Positions 22,626 through 33,797 are shown, numbered from the stretch's first letter. The stretch is DNA of 64,000 nucleotides from Serripes groenlandicus (GCA_031761405.1 JASEVX010000008.1:42689269-42753268); one strand, 5' to 3'. A program made the numbers and translations. Notes: generated by a model not told the origin, from the sequence alone.

Positions 22626-23130
22626 CTGTACTATTTTGTATGAAAAAAGCAGGAAGGAATGAAGTTACATAATTTAAGGAAATGGGTTCATTACTAAATG
22701 TATACGGCTATAAATATTGTTAATATTACACATAATAATTACACATTATGTTATGTTTAATATCATTAATCAAATTGTAAAGTATTGAGAATCCAATTAG
22801 CAGTATTGAGTGTCCCTGTTTAACACTTCGTAAATGGAAGTGTGAATGTTAAAAATCAAATTAACCAATGAGCATTGATAAGTGTAGCTTTAAAATCACA
22901 AATTGCATTAAATGCATTACGTTGTGATAAACAAGTGCTTTGAATGCTATTTCACACATTTCCTGAATTATGTAGCAGTAAAGTTGTGTAAAATAGATGT
23001 TTCATTTTCATTAATTTCCTAGGTAAATTATGGATTTCATGAAATCCCTAAGTGAATTGGTCATTTCACGAATTTTCTGATTTTTTCAGGAATTTCGTGA
23101 CATTCCTAGTTACACAGTTTGACTGTAACA

Positions 23131-23320
23131 TAATATACGCTCTAGCAAAGTTTAGAGATTTCACTGTATTCGAATTACAAGTGCAAGGTAATAACCTCAA
23201 ATGGTTTAATTTGTAATTTATGATCAGGAACATATATTTTAAAAATTGTAGTTTGCTAAATATTTAAGGACCTATATATTCATGTTCAGTATCAGAATGA
23301 TGGTATTTTTATATAGATTT
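23131..23320. other. unique AT-rich sequence
   Basis: Nothing recognised. Confidence 0.3.
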
Positions 23321-23324
23321 CATT

Positions 23325-23552
23325 TACCCTTTCCCGCATACACCAAATCTGCAGCAGATGACTTTCATAACTTCTAGGCAAAACTATGACAACTCTCTAT
23401 AACTGCATGTATACCTGCTGAGAAAAGTTGAAAACATTGTGGCAAATGGAGAAATTACTCGTTTTGAACAATTTCTCCTTTTGTCACATTGTTTTCAATA
23501 GACGTCAGGCTGTATAGACGTCAGAAAGCGTTTACATGTGGGAAAGAGTTCA
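23325..23552 (-). mobile_element. TTAA-MITE, B-type, degraded ends
   Basis: CCCTTTCCCGCATACACC on the left and CATGTGGGAAAGAGTT on the right. The centre GAGAAATTACTCGTTTTGAA keeps the hairpin. Target TTAA is lost on both sides (TTTA/TTCA). Confidence 0.75.
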
Positions 23553-24338
23553 CTTTACCAGTAGAGTCAATTGTAAATTCAAAACAATCAGACTACAGCT
23601 TTTGTTATATAGAGTCTTTGTGTCAAATCTCCCAAGACTGCTTTGTTATCGCTATATTTTTTTTCATATAATTTATTGCATTGAAACATAATTTTTTTAT
23701 TGAAAATACAAACAGATTAAAATGACTAAGAGATTATGGATGAACAGAAGAGAGCTACATAAACATTAAACCCACAAACTTGTCCCTATTAACCCTCTCG
23801 TCGCGCGTAGATAAGTTGTATGTCACACGCGAAAATATGATTTAGACTAAACATTATTCTAATGGCTTTTATTTCACACCTGTACATACGCTACTTGTTT
23901 TTATGAATCATGGGTTTCTTTTTCAATCCTAATTTATCTTATTGGTCACTTGGTGAGACCTACAGATCAACTCCACACATTTAAATCATTGCTTTTCACA
24001 ACAAAAGTTACGGAATTAATTAATCTAGCAAAATATATATACCTCGCTTTTAATGAAAGAAATAAACCTTGCCGCTCCTCTAAACTGTCACCACCTACAC
24101 TCACCATTGTTAAATAATTAAATTATTAAGTATATGTACAATTACATCATTATAAGTTATATGATTATTATTTTTTCAAAACGAACACGTTTAGAACAAA
24201 ATAGTTTTTGTCCGTGATCCAGAAAGGATTCAAGTATCCATTCTTTTTTCAGGAGTTTTTTTTTATCACATTTACTGTTGGGATTCCTTAAAATGTTTTG
24301 TACATATGTTAGTAGTTGTTATATGTTTTAGTTAACGT
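23553..24338. other. AT-rich sequence 3' of the Myb/SANT-like gene
   Basis: No exon recognised. It probably includes the intergenic region downstream of the minus-strand gene. Confidence 0.35.
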
Positions 24339-24344
24339 TTTATT
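24339..24344 (-). promoter_or_regulatory. candidate polyadenylation signal
   Basis: AATAAA on the minus strand, about 100 bp beyond the stop codon of the Myb/SANT-like gene. Confidence 0.4.
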
Positions 24345-24442
24345 GTTTTTGATTTTTTTCCCTGAAGTGATCTCATTTATAATTATACGTACTTATATTG
24401 ACTTTTTATATCTACCTTATTATTTTTTTGGAGATAAAGTTT

Positions 24443-24555
24443 CTAGAATGGATGTTTCGAATGGTACTGCCCTAATGTGCTGGCTGCTGTCCTGCCAACC
24501 ACATCCATCGCTGGCTCTGTCAGTAGGAAGAGTGTTTTGTTGTTTGGACCCCCTG
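24443..24555 (-). CDS. Myb/SANT-like gene, last exon
   Basis: Acceptor TTTCAG before 24555, followed at once by a second CAG (TTTCAGCAG), a NAGNAG tandem acceptor that would add or omit one residue. Reads GGPNNKTLFLLTEPAMDVVG, then RTAASTLGQYHSKHPF, then TAG at 24445-24443. Confidence 0.6.
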
Positions 24556-25943
24556 CTGAAAATATAAGTACATTAAACTGTACTTAAATGAATATTCAGG
24601 GCTATCACTGTTAACGTGTCGGACTCTCTTACTCATACCCCAAAACTATCCCTCCATCCATTCATCCTTTTGTACATAACTGTTAAAGGCAAGACTATAT
24701 ATACACACATATATCTAGTGTTATAAGAGAACTACAAAATGTTAGTCAAACATATGAGATCAATCCAGCAGACAAATCAGGTCAACTAATATTTACTTTC
24801 AATATCAGGTATAGGTACATAGCATGCATTGTTTTACTCCCCTCCCCTTTTCTTTAAACTGACTTGCGACATAATACCGTTAAGTTTTAGAATAACCTAT
24901 TGATTAGCACTGTCATGTCCCACAAGGATATTGAAATCATAAAGAAAAAAAACCCATTGAAGTTAGTTGCTATCCATTTTCATTTTTCAAATGGAATAAT
25001 TTCATGTTTGTTACTGTTTTATAACTTGGTTAAAATAATTCAGTCAATTAAGCATTTTAAATGTGCATGTCAGCAAAACCGGATTGATATCAATGAACGT
25101 AACATGTACATTTAATGATCTCTCCATGACCTGTTTTTTATACCTGTCATCCTTTGACTCTGCATAAAGTCCATATACAAGGCTCTGTTTACTTGGACCA
25201 AATTGTCCCATTTCTGTTGCAGGGCCAGGACATCTCTGGTCGCATCTGCTTTTGCCCTGAATTGGGAGTCAATTACAATCCATTCGTTTCTCTTGGATGT
25301 TGATGCTATAGCTGCAAAATAGTAAACACTGTATATTTAAGATGTGAGTCTAAGTAGATGTATTTCAAGATCATCATAGCAGTCATTTATATTAAGTTTT
25401 AAAATTCACTAGTCCGAAAAACCTGAATGTTAGTCATGTAAAATTACACTGGCCAATTGAACTTTTACACAGATCCGAGCCAAAAGGTACTGGCCAGGGA
25501 TCATTTGACCAGTGCTAATTGCACAGGCTGTCATAGAACATTGGCAAAGACTTAAGTGCAGAAACATTTTGCTGTCCATCTGCTTCAATACTCGTTGCAA
25601 AAGGGTCACACACAAAGGGATCTCTATCAAACAGCACTGTTAATGCCAAATATGTTTACAGTTTATATCCCATCTGAATAGTGACTGGAAAGCAAGACAA
25701 AATAAGTTTGATATTCCACACAAGATGAAAAACTTTCAGCGAACGTAGGACTTAAATGTTTTCAAAGATAAACAATCTACTTACTGTTTGTAAACTTGCG
25801 CTTAAAGTAAGCATGAAATGATTAACCATCCTGACAACTTTCCTCGCCCATAATCTCTGCCAGGAGGATGCAATCCTTTACGGAGAAGTTGGCAGATCGG
25901 GTTTCTTCGATTCGCTGGTCGCCATATTTGTAATCAGAATCGT
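24443..25943 (-). CDS. small Myb/SANT-like protein gene, 3 exons, 5' end open
   Basis: Three minus-strand exons join in phase: 25943-25827, 25311-25144 and 24555-24443. Each boundary has AG/GT. The joined product is about 131 residues: RSANFSVKDCILLAEIMGEE..., then NEWIVIDSQF, LALQQKWDNLVQVNRALYMD, then GGPNNKTLFLLTE and a stop. The pattern 'R..NFS...(I)LL', 'W..I', '(K)KWDNL' and a 'TGGGP'-like segment is characteristic of Myb/SANT-like (trihelix-type) DNA-binding proteins of the MSANTD/zeste group, many related to Harbinger transposon Myb proteins. The helices are short, so a partial or divergent domain is possible. The start is unresolved: the first exon is open upstream with no in-frame ATG before a stop; the well-placed ATG at 25925 is in another frame. 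Family call inferred. Confidence 0.6.
25144..25311 (-). CDS. Myb/SANT-like gene, exon B
   Basis: Acceptor TTTTGCAG before 25311; donor G|GTATAA after 25144. The 168-bp exon is open in the frame set by exon A and encodes the W...F...KWDNL portion, with no internal stop. Confidence 0.65.
25827..25943 (-). CDS. Myb/SANT-like gene, exon A
   Basis: Acceptor GATTGCAG before 25943; donor G|GTTAAT after 25827. Reads DDSDYKYGDQRIEETRSANF then SVKDCILLAEIMGEESCQD, ending with one base of a split codon. Alternative start: ATG at 25925 (AAATATGGCG) gives MATSESKKPDLPTSP and a stop, which would need a frameshift to enter the NFS frame. Confidence 0.55.
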
Positions 25944-25993
25944 CTGCAATCGCAACACACGCGCGCGTGCATGAATTTGTATACTTCCGTTAC

Positions 25994-26143
25994 TTTTTTA
26001 AGCGGTTGAAATTACGACAACCGAAAATGGAAAATTATTCAGTCGTTATGCTCAGTAATCCTGCAACCCTTCGCGCCCAGAAGGACAGCACAGCTTTCCG
26101 CACCTGAGGCGGAAGCTTCACCACTGCACCACCGAAGCGGGCC
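25994..26143 (-). repeat. tRNA-derived SINE fragment (family S2)
   Basis: The sequence matches the S2 consensus from TCAGTCGTTATGCT-CAGTAATCC through CCTGAGGCGGAAGC to CCACCGAAGCGGG, with the middle deleted. Confidence 0.6.
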
Positions 26144-26169
26144 GGCTAGACGTATGCTAGACGTATACT

Positions 26170-26400
26170 ATCGTACATTTCCTTTTATACATTAATCGGA
26201 ATATGAAGTTCCACAACAAGTCTACGATAGATGACTTTGCAATAACATGATCGATACACACGTTGAAAATCTCTTTAAATAAAAATGTAGCTATTGAAAA
26301 CATAATCGCTTTAAAAAAAAAAATAAAAAAAATAATGAGCAATATCAAATGTGATCGGCTGCAGATATGCAAAATGCGACTGCAAGTAGGGAAAGGGTGA
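26170..26400 (-). repeat. strongly decayed TTAA-MITE
   Basis: Keeps GATAGATGACTTTG, AAAATCTCTTTAAAT, and TAGGGAAAGGGTGAA at its right end. Confidence 0.45.
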
Positions 26401-26466
26401 AATAAGCATAAGCAGAATTGTATTTACATGATGACGCGCCTTTTGTATAGTCCGTGTTAATCGATT

Positions 26467-26723
26467 GATTGTTTGGAGATTTATGCAGCTTTCAGCATTG
26501 CTTCAGTTATATGACGGCGATTCCTGGGTAAGTTGCCAGTACTACTGGTCCATTTATCCTGATACCTGCCAGTCTGTCGTAATGCTAACCCCGCCACCCT
26601 GAACGCCAAGGAGAGCTGCCATTACTACACTTTTGTAAAGTCTTTGGTATGACCCGATCGAGGATCGAACCCGCGACCTTCAGCACCCGAGGCGGAAGCT
26701 CTACCACAATACCACCGAGGCGG
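26467..26723 (-). mobile_element. tRNA-derived SINE, family S2
   Basis: On the minus strand the tRNA-like head starts ACCGCCTCGGTGGTATTGTG, has GTAGAGCTTCCGCC (A-box) and GGGTTCGATCC (B-box), then a body with CCTTGGCGTTCAGGG, CAGGATAAATGGACC and ACTGGCAACTTACCCAGG. The other S2 copies in the window share this order. Confidence 0.75.
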
Positions 26724-26830
26724 TCCCCTGTTAATATGTACAGTGTTCGCAGACCTATAAATCTGTCATGTGACTGTGGCAGTTCAATTTTTACGTATAA
26801 TACGTTTCTATCAAAAGTAAGTACATGTGC

Positions 26831-27996
26831 ACTACACCCATACTAAAGTGAAGTGACATGAGTGTGTCGACCACATATACTATTACAGTAAACCCTGTCT
26901 CACACTACACCCATACTCAAGTGAAGTGACATGAGTGTGTCGACCACATATACTATTACAGTAAACCCTGTCTCACACTACACCCATACTCAAGTGAAGT
27001 GACGTGAGTGTGTCGACCACATATACTATTACAGTAAACCCTGTCTCACACTACACCCATACTCAAGTGAAGTGATATGAGTGTATCGACCACATGTACT
27101 ATTACAGTAAACCCTGTCTCACACTACACCCATACCCAAGTGAAGTGATATGAGTGTGTCGACCACATAAACTATTACAGTAAACCCTGCCTCACACTAC
27201 ACCCATACTCAAGTGAAGTGACATGAGTGTGTCGAACACATATACTATTACAGTAAACCCTGTCTCACACTACACCCATACTCAAGTGAAGTGACGTGAG
27301 TGTGTCGACCACATATACTATTACAGTAAACCCTGTCTCACACTACACCCATACTCAAGTGAAGTGAGATGAGTGTGTCGACCACATATACTATTACAGT
27401 AAACTCTGTCTCACACTACACCCATACTCAAGTGAAGTGACGTGAGTGTGTCGACCACATATACTATTACAGTAAACCCTGTCTCACACTACACCCATAC
27501 TCAAGTGAAGTGACGTGAGTGTGTCGACCACATATACTATTACAGTAAACCCTGTCTCACACTACACCCATACTCAAGTGAAGTGACATGAGTGTGTCGA
27601 CCACATATACTATTACAGTAAACCCTGTCTCACACTACACCCATACTCAAGTGAAGTGATATGAGTGTATCGACCACATGTACTATTACAGTAAACCCTG
27701 TCTCACACTACACCCATACTCAAGTGAAGTGATATGAGTGCGTCAACCACATGTACTATTACAGTAAACCCTGTCTCACACTACACCCATACTCAAGTGA
27801 AGTGACATGAGTGTATCGACCACATGTACTATTACAGTAAACCCTGTCTCACACTACACCCATACTCAAGTGAAGTGATATGAGTGCGTCGACCACATGT
27901 ACTATTACAGTAAACCCTGTCTCACACTACACCCATACTCAAGTGAAGTGACGCGAGTGTGTCGACCACATGTACTATTACAGTAAACACTGTCTG
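26831..27996. repeat. 73-bp satellite array, about 16 units
   Basis: The unit starts ACTACACCCATACTCAAGTG, continues AAGTGACATGAGTGTGTCGA and CCACATATACTATTACAG, and ends TAAACCCTGTCTCAC. Unit starts are 73 bp apart (26831, 26904, ...). Variation is confined to a few sites (GACATG/GACGTG/GATATG; ACATATAC/ACATGTAC). 73 is not a multiple of three and no frame is conserved. Confidence 0.97.
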
Positions 27997-28272
27997 TAAA
28001 TAACATTTTAAACAAGAGCTGTCGGAGGACAGCATGCTCGACTTTTTTGTGCTTGCCAATAAAACGTGAAAAGATTTTTGTAAGTGTTTAAGCTATATCT
28101 CTAATTGTTTTGAACAAATTGATTTGGTATGAATAACTTAACCAAATTATTAATCAAAAAAGGGCCATAATTCTTAAACAAAACTTGACAGAGTTATGTA
28201 CCCTTGTCTGTTGATGGAGGTTATGATGATAAATAAGTAAGTGTATAAGCTAAATCACTAATGGTTTTGAAA

Positions 28273-29141
28273 AACAAGAGGGCCATGATGGCCCTATATC
28301 GCTCACCTGATTTAATAGAACTTCAATAGTTTTCAAAGTTTTTACTCTTTTTAGGCCAATACTTTTGGACAAGAAGATTTTTAAAGTTTTAACAATGCAC
28401 ATATAAGGAAAACAAGCTCCGCCCCCTGGCGGCCATGTTTTTCAACGGATCAAAAATATTTGAACAATCTTGGTTAAGGGTGCACCAAGGAACATTTGTG
28501 CAAAATTATTTTCAAATCGGCCCAGTACTTTTGGACAAGAAGATTTTTCAAAGTTTAAACAATGCACATATAAGGAAAACAGGCTCCGACCCCTGGCGGC
28601 CATGTTTTTCAACGGATTGGAAATATTTGAACAATCTTGGTTAAGAATGTCCCAGGAACATTTGTGAAAAATAATTTTCAAATCGAGCCAGTACTTTTGG
28701 ACAAGAAGATTTTTAAAGTTTTAACAATGCACATATAAGGAAAATAAGCTCCGCCCCCTGGCGGCCATGTTTTTTAACGGATCGGAAATATTTGAACAAT
28801 CTTGGTAGAGGGTACCCCAAGGAACATTTGTGCAAAATAATTTTCAAATCGGGCCAGTACTTTTGGACAAGAAGATTTTTTAAGATTTGGCAATTTTCCC
28901 CTTTTCTGATGCCGCAGCAACCAAAGTTCTACTTGGAATTAATTTCTTTGAACAACTTTGAAAGAGGACTACCTAAGGACCATTCCTGTGAAGTTATTTT
29001 GAAATCTGTCCATTGGTTTAGTAGGAGAAGTCATTTGTAGGAAATTGTTAACAGACGCTGACGACGACGCAGACGACGAACGCCGGACGGTGAGTGATCA
29101 CAAAAGGTCACCTTGCACTTCGTGCTTAGGCGAGCTAAAAA
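28273..29141 (+). mobile_element. A-type tandem-core element, nested
   Basis: The head ACAAGAGGGCCATGATGGCC folds on GGGCCATGATGGCCC and is followed by TATCGCTCACCTGA. The core has about three 190-bp units with GGCGGCCATGTTTTT and TTTGAACAATCTTGG. The tail is GACGACGACGCAGACGACGA, then GTCACC, CTTCGTG and GGCGAGCTAAAAA. Confidence 0.8.
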
Positions 29142-29813
29142 CTGGGATGGTATGAAAAACTTAACCAAAATTCAAAGGCGAAAAATGGCCGTAATTCTTA
29201 CAAAAACATTGGCAGAGTTATGTACTATTGTCTATTGCTGGAGGTAATGATGGTGAACACGTGTTGTAAGTTTCTAAGCCATATCTGTAATGGATTTGAA
29301 AAAAAAAAATAGTACAAAAAAAAAAAAAAAAAATTCTAAGTCTAAAAAGGACAATAACTCATACAAAAACCTTGACAGAGTTATGTACTCTTGTCTGTTG
29401 ATGGAGGTAATGATAGTGAAATAGTTTTGTAAGTTTCAAAGCAATATCTGTAGTGGTTTTGAAAAAAAGTAAATTGGTACAAAAAACTTAACCATAATTC
29501 CTACAAAAATCTTGACAGAGTTATGTACTCTTGTCTGTTGATGGAGTTTATGATGGTGAACAAGTGTTGTAAGTTTCGAAGCCATATCTGTAATGGTTTT
29601 GAAAATAAGTAAAGTGGTAGAAAAAAAAACTTAACCAAAATTCCAAGTCGAAAAAGGTCCATAATTCTTACAAAAATCTTGACAGAGTTATGTACTCTCG
29701 TCTGTTGGTAGAAGTAATGATGGTGAATAAGTGTTGTTAGTTTCAAAGCAATATCTGTAATGGTTTTGAAAAAAAGTAAATTGGTACAAAATACTTTACC
29801 AAAATTCTTAAGT

Positions 29814-30696
29814 AAACAAGAGGGCCATGATGACCCTGGAATCACTTACCTGATTTTTTTTTTACTATATAATCCCCGACCCCTGGCGGCCATAGTTTCC
29901 GACCAATCAACTTGGCTTGAAGGAATCTGATAGAGGGTCACCCTAGGAACATTTGAAAATAGGAATTATTTGAAAATCGGCCTGACACTTTTGGAGAAGA
30001 AGATTTTTTAAATGTTCACTATAGCCATATAACGCAAAATAGCCCTGCCCACTGGCGGCCATGTTTTTTGACCAATCAACATGGCTTGAAGGAATCTGAA
30101 AGTGGGTCACTTAAGAAACATTTCTACAAAATTATTTGAAAATCGGCCTGACACTTTCAGAGAAAAAGATTTTTTAAGTTTTCACTATAGCCATATAAGG
30201 CAAAATAGCCCCGCCCCCCTGGCGGCCATGTTTTTTGACCAATCAGTATGGCTTGAAGGAATCTGATAGAGGGTCATCTAAGGAGCATTTCTACAAAATT
30301 ATTTGAAAATCCGCCAACCAGTTTGGGAGAAGAAGATTTTTTAAGTTTTCACTATAGCCATATAAGGCAAAATAGCCCGACCAATCAACATGGCTTGAAG
30401 GAATCTGACAGAGGGTCATCCAAGGAACATTTCTACAAAATTATTTGAAAAACTGCCAGCCAGTTTAGGAGAAGAAGAATTTTGAAGTTTTTTTCATTAC
30501 GTTGCCATGGAAACCAGAATTCTGCATGGATCCCAACAATTTGAAGGAAATCTGGTGAGGTCATTGAGAGGATGCTTTCTGTGAAGTTTCATCCCAATTG
30601 ACCCACTGGTTACTGAGGAGAAAAAGTTGACGGCCGACGCCGGACAAAAGGCGATCACAATAACTCACCTTGAGCAAAGCTCAGGTGAGCTAAAAA
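29814..30696 (+). mobile_element. A-type tandem-core element, nested
   Basis: Head ACAAGAGGGCCATGATGACC. The core has five roughly 170-bp units with CTATAGCCATATAAGGCAAA and CATGGCTTGAAGGAATCTGA. Tail GACGGCCGACGCCGGACAAA, ATCACAATAACTCACCTTGA, ending CTCAGGTGAGCTAAAAA. The head CTTACCTGA is partly complementary to the tail TCAGGTGAG. Confidence 0.8.
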
Positions 30697-30984
30697 AGGG
30701 CCATAATTCTTACAACAACTTCAACAGAGTTATGTACTCTTGTCTGTTGATGGAGGTAATGATGGTGAGTAAGTGTTGTAAGTTTCAAAGCAATATCTGT
30801 AATGGTTTTGACAAAAAAGGGGATTGGTTCAAAAACCTTAAGCAAGGTGTGACACCAACGCCGACGCAGACGCCGACGCCGGGGCGAGTAGTTTAGCTAG
30901 CCTTTTTCTTCGAAAATTCGAGCTAAAAAACGGCCAAGTAAGTCAAAATCATATTTCGCCACCCCTGGACCTATATATATTTAA

Positions 30985-32510
30985 AAAACAAGAGGACCAT
31001 GATGGTCCTATATCGCTCACCTGATTTAATCAAACTTAAAAAGTGTTCAGTGTTCTTTCCTCTATATGAGTCTATGAAAAACAAGTGACCCCCGCGGAGG
31101 GGTCATTTTTGACCCCAGGGCTATAATTTGAATAAACTTTGTAGAGGTCCACTAGATGATGCTACATACCAAATATCAAAGGCCTGGGGCCTCTACTTTT
31201 AGATAAGAAGTCTTTTTAAGTGTTTTCTCTATATGAGTCTATGTAAAACAATAGACCCCAGGGCTATAATTTGAACACTCTTTGTAAAGGTCCACTAAAT
31301 GATGCTACAATACCCAATATCAAAGGCCTGGGCCCTCTACTTTTAGACAAAAAGATTTTTAAAGTTTTTCCTCTATACGAGTCTATGTAAATCAAGTGAC
31401 CCCCGGGGAAGGGTCATGTTTGACCCAGGGCTATAATTATTTGAACAATCTTGGTAGAGGTTCACTAGATGATGCTACATACCAAATATCAAAGGCATTG
31501 GCCTTCTACTTTTAGACAAGAAGATTTTTAAAGTTGTTCCCCTATATGAGTCTATGTTAAACAAATGACCCCCGGGGAGGGGTCATTTTTGACCCCAGGG
31601 CTATAATTTGAACAATCTTGGTAGAGGTTCACTAGATGATGCTACATACCAAATATCAAATGCATGGGCCTTCTACTTTTAGACAAGAAGATTTTTAAAG
31701 TTTTTCCCCTATATGAGTCTATGTTAAACAAGTGAACCCCGGGGAGGAGTCATTTTTGACTCCAGGGCTATAATTTGAACAATCTTGGTAGAGGTCTACT
31801 AGATGATGCTACATACCAAATATCAAAGGCCTGGGGCCTCTACTTTTAGACAAGAAGATTTTTTATTTTTTTTCTCTATATGAGTCTGTGTAAAACAATA
31901 GACCCCAGGGGAGGGGTCATTTTGACCCCAGGGCTATAGTTTGAACAATCTTGGTAAAGGTCCACTAGATGATGCTACATACCCAATTTTAAAAGGCCTG
32001 GGCCCTCTACTTTTAGACAAGAAGATTTTTAAAGTGTTTCCCCTATATGAGTCTATGTAAAACAAGTGACCCCCAGGGAAGGGTCATTTTTGACCCCAGG
32101 GCTATAATTTGAACAATCTTGGTAGAGGTTCACTAGATGATGCTACATACCAAATATCAAAGGCATGGGCCTTCTCCTTTTAGACAAGAAGATTTTTAAA
32201 GTTGTTCCCCTATATGAGTCTATGTTAAACAAGTGACCCCCGGGGAGGGGTCATTTTTGACCCCAGGGCTATAATTTGAACATTCTTGGTAGAGGTTCAC
32301 TAGATGATGCTACATACCAAATATCAAAGGCATGGGCCTTCTATTTTCAGACAAGAAGATTTTTTAAGTTTTGGTTAATTTCCCCTTTTTTGTTGCCGTG
32401 GCAGCCAATGTTCTGCATGGAATAGAATTTTTTTAACAAGTTTGAAAGAGATCCACCCAAGGTAAAGAAATATTGTCTACCTTGCACTTCGTGCATTGGT
32501 GAGCTAACAA
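30985..32510 (+). mobile_element. A-type tandem-core element, ~167-bp units
   Basis: Head AACAAGAGGACCATGATGGT then CCTATATCGCTCACCTG. About eight units carry TATATGAGTCTATGT, GACCCCAGGGCTATAATTTG and GATGATGCTACATACCAAAT. The tail lacks the CGACG stretch but keeps CCTTGCACTTCGTGCATTGG followed by TGAGCTAA. Confidence 0.85.
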
Positions 32511-32588
32511 TGTGTTTTTTGCAGTTCATTTAAAACGGCGAACAACGATTCATATTACCCACAATGAATAGATTTATAAAACGCTTAA

Positions 32589-32814
32589 TTTGGTTTCCCC
32601 TTACCCACGTCCAACAATTGTTTAGTAGACGACTTAGAAAACATCCAGACAAAACAAAAAGGAAAAAATCTCTATAAATGAAAGGACGATTTTTTATAGA
32701 GTCGAAAACGTTGTTGTTAAAAGGGGGAATTTGAGATTTTTTCTTTTTGCCACATTGTTTTCAAATGTCATCTGCTGCAGAGGCGTCAGAAAGAGCTTGC
32801 ATGACAAAAGGTTA
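32589..32814 (-). repeat. TTAA-MITE, degraded
   Basis: Left CCCCTTACCCACGTCC, right CTGCAGAGGCGTCAGAAAGA and AAAAGGTTAA. The centre loop lost its pairing. Confidence 0.6.
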
Positions 32815-32888
32815 AATACTTGGAAGAACGTCAACGATACGTGTCTAATGTTTCGTAGAATTCGTACTATCGGTTTGACTACGGTATC

Positions 32889-33124
32889 TAAACCCTTTCC
32901 AAATTACAACTAAACAGCTACGGACGAAATGCAGACGACATTGAAAACATAAAAAACACATGGATGGGATTTTGTCTCAATTAAAGTTTGATGATTAGAA
33001 AACATTATGACAAAAGGTGGAACGCTAATACTAATCAATTTCCCCCAATCAGTTACAATGTTTGCAAAAGTCGTCTGCTGAAAAATATGCGACCAAGTAA
33101 GTCGGCATGCGGAGAAGAGTTAAG
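32889..33124 (-). repeat. TTAA-MITE, degraded
   Basis: AAACCCTTTCCAAATTACAAC at the left and GCGGAGAAGAGTTAA at the right. Centre GTGGAACGCTAATACTAATC is diverged. Confidence 0.55.
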
Positions 33125-33170
33125 TAACAATCTAATAATTACACTATTGTCATATAAGTTTGTTATAAGT

Positions 33171-33375
33171 TTAACCCTTTCCCTCATACGACTTTGAACA
33201 CATTTTGTCAAAAAATCTCTATAATTGAATGGATAACGTATGAGTAAAAGTGGAAAACATTGTGGCAAAAGGAGAAATTGCTTGTTTTGAGCAATTTCTT
33301 CTTTTGCCACTATGTTTTCAAAAAGCCGTCTGCTGCAGAAGCGTCAGAAAGCGTCTATATGAAGGAAAGGGTTAA
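33171..33375 (-). mobile_element. TTAA-MITE with a small internal deletion
   Basis: TTAA at both ends (33171-33174, 33372-33375). The piece ACAATTCTGCAGCAG next to the left TIR is missing, otherwise intact. Confidence 0.88.
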
Positions 33376-33580
33376 GTGTATTAAATTAACAAACAAAAGT
33401 CCGAACTGTCCATCATGCAAATACAAACTAAACAAGTAACATATATATACATAAGTATACTATAAATATAAATCTTTCCGGTGTCCTGGTCAAACTGTTG
33501 TGTATTAGATAGGGAGAAAAACGATTACAGGAGCAATTTCTCCTTTTTAAATGTACATACAGCTCTGTAAAAAAAACCTC

Positions 33581-33797
33581 TTAACCCTTTCCCACATACA
33601 AACAATCTGCAGCATACGACTTTGATAAAACCTAGACAAAAATATGGAAAATCTTTATACAAGAAAGTATCATTTCAAAATATTGTGGCAAAAGGAGAAA
33701 TTGCTTATTGTGAGCAATTTCTTCTTTTGTCACAATGTTTTCAAAAGAGGTCTGCTGCAGAGGCGTCAGAAAGCGTCTGTATGTGGGAAAGGGTTAA
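33581..33797 (-). mobile_element. TTAA-MITE, B-type
   Basis: TTAA at both ends; TIRs CCCTTTCCCACATAC and GTATGTGGGAAAGGG are perfectly complementary. Confidence 0.9.

Larger units (their letters stand above)
21679..23130. mobile_element. TIR element rich in GGAATTTCGTGAAATTCC palindromes
   Basis: The left arm (21679-21770) and right arm (23038-23130) are inverted copies of about 90 bp. Both carry TAAC/GTCAAAC, CTGTGTAAC, GGAATTTCACGAAATTCC, AATCAGGAAATTCGTGAAAT and CCAATTCACTTAG. Between them lie a nested inverted pair (21944-22124) and decayed integrase coding sequence (22262-22625). Termini of TGT...ACA type plus an integrase of this class are what Ginger-type cut-and-paste transposons have. 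The element identity is inference. Confidence 0.6.
28010..30930 (+). mobile_element. B-type tandem-core element with two nested A-type insertions
   Basis: The head AACAAGAGCTGTCGGAGGAC then AGCATGCTCGAC forms a hairpin (GCTGTC/GGACAGC). The core has roughly 160-bp units with CTTGACAGAGTTATGTACTC and TAATGGTTTTGAAAA. The tail has CGCCGACGCAGACGCCGACG and ends AATTCGAGCTAAAAAA. The head word GCTCGA and tail word TCGAGC are complementary. Two A-type elements interrupt the core (28273-29141 and 29814-30696), and core text resumes across each. Confidence 0.75.

Noticed and set aside
26649..26846. 65-residue frame TRSRIEPATFSTRGG
   Set aside because: Translation of the S2 SINE tRNA head plus flank.
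26831..27996. CRISPR-like array
   Set aside because: Units are contiguous 73-bp repeats with no unique spacers, and the context is eukaryotic.
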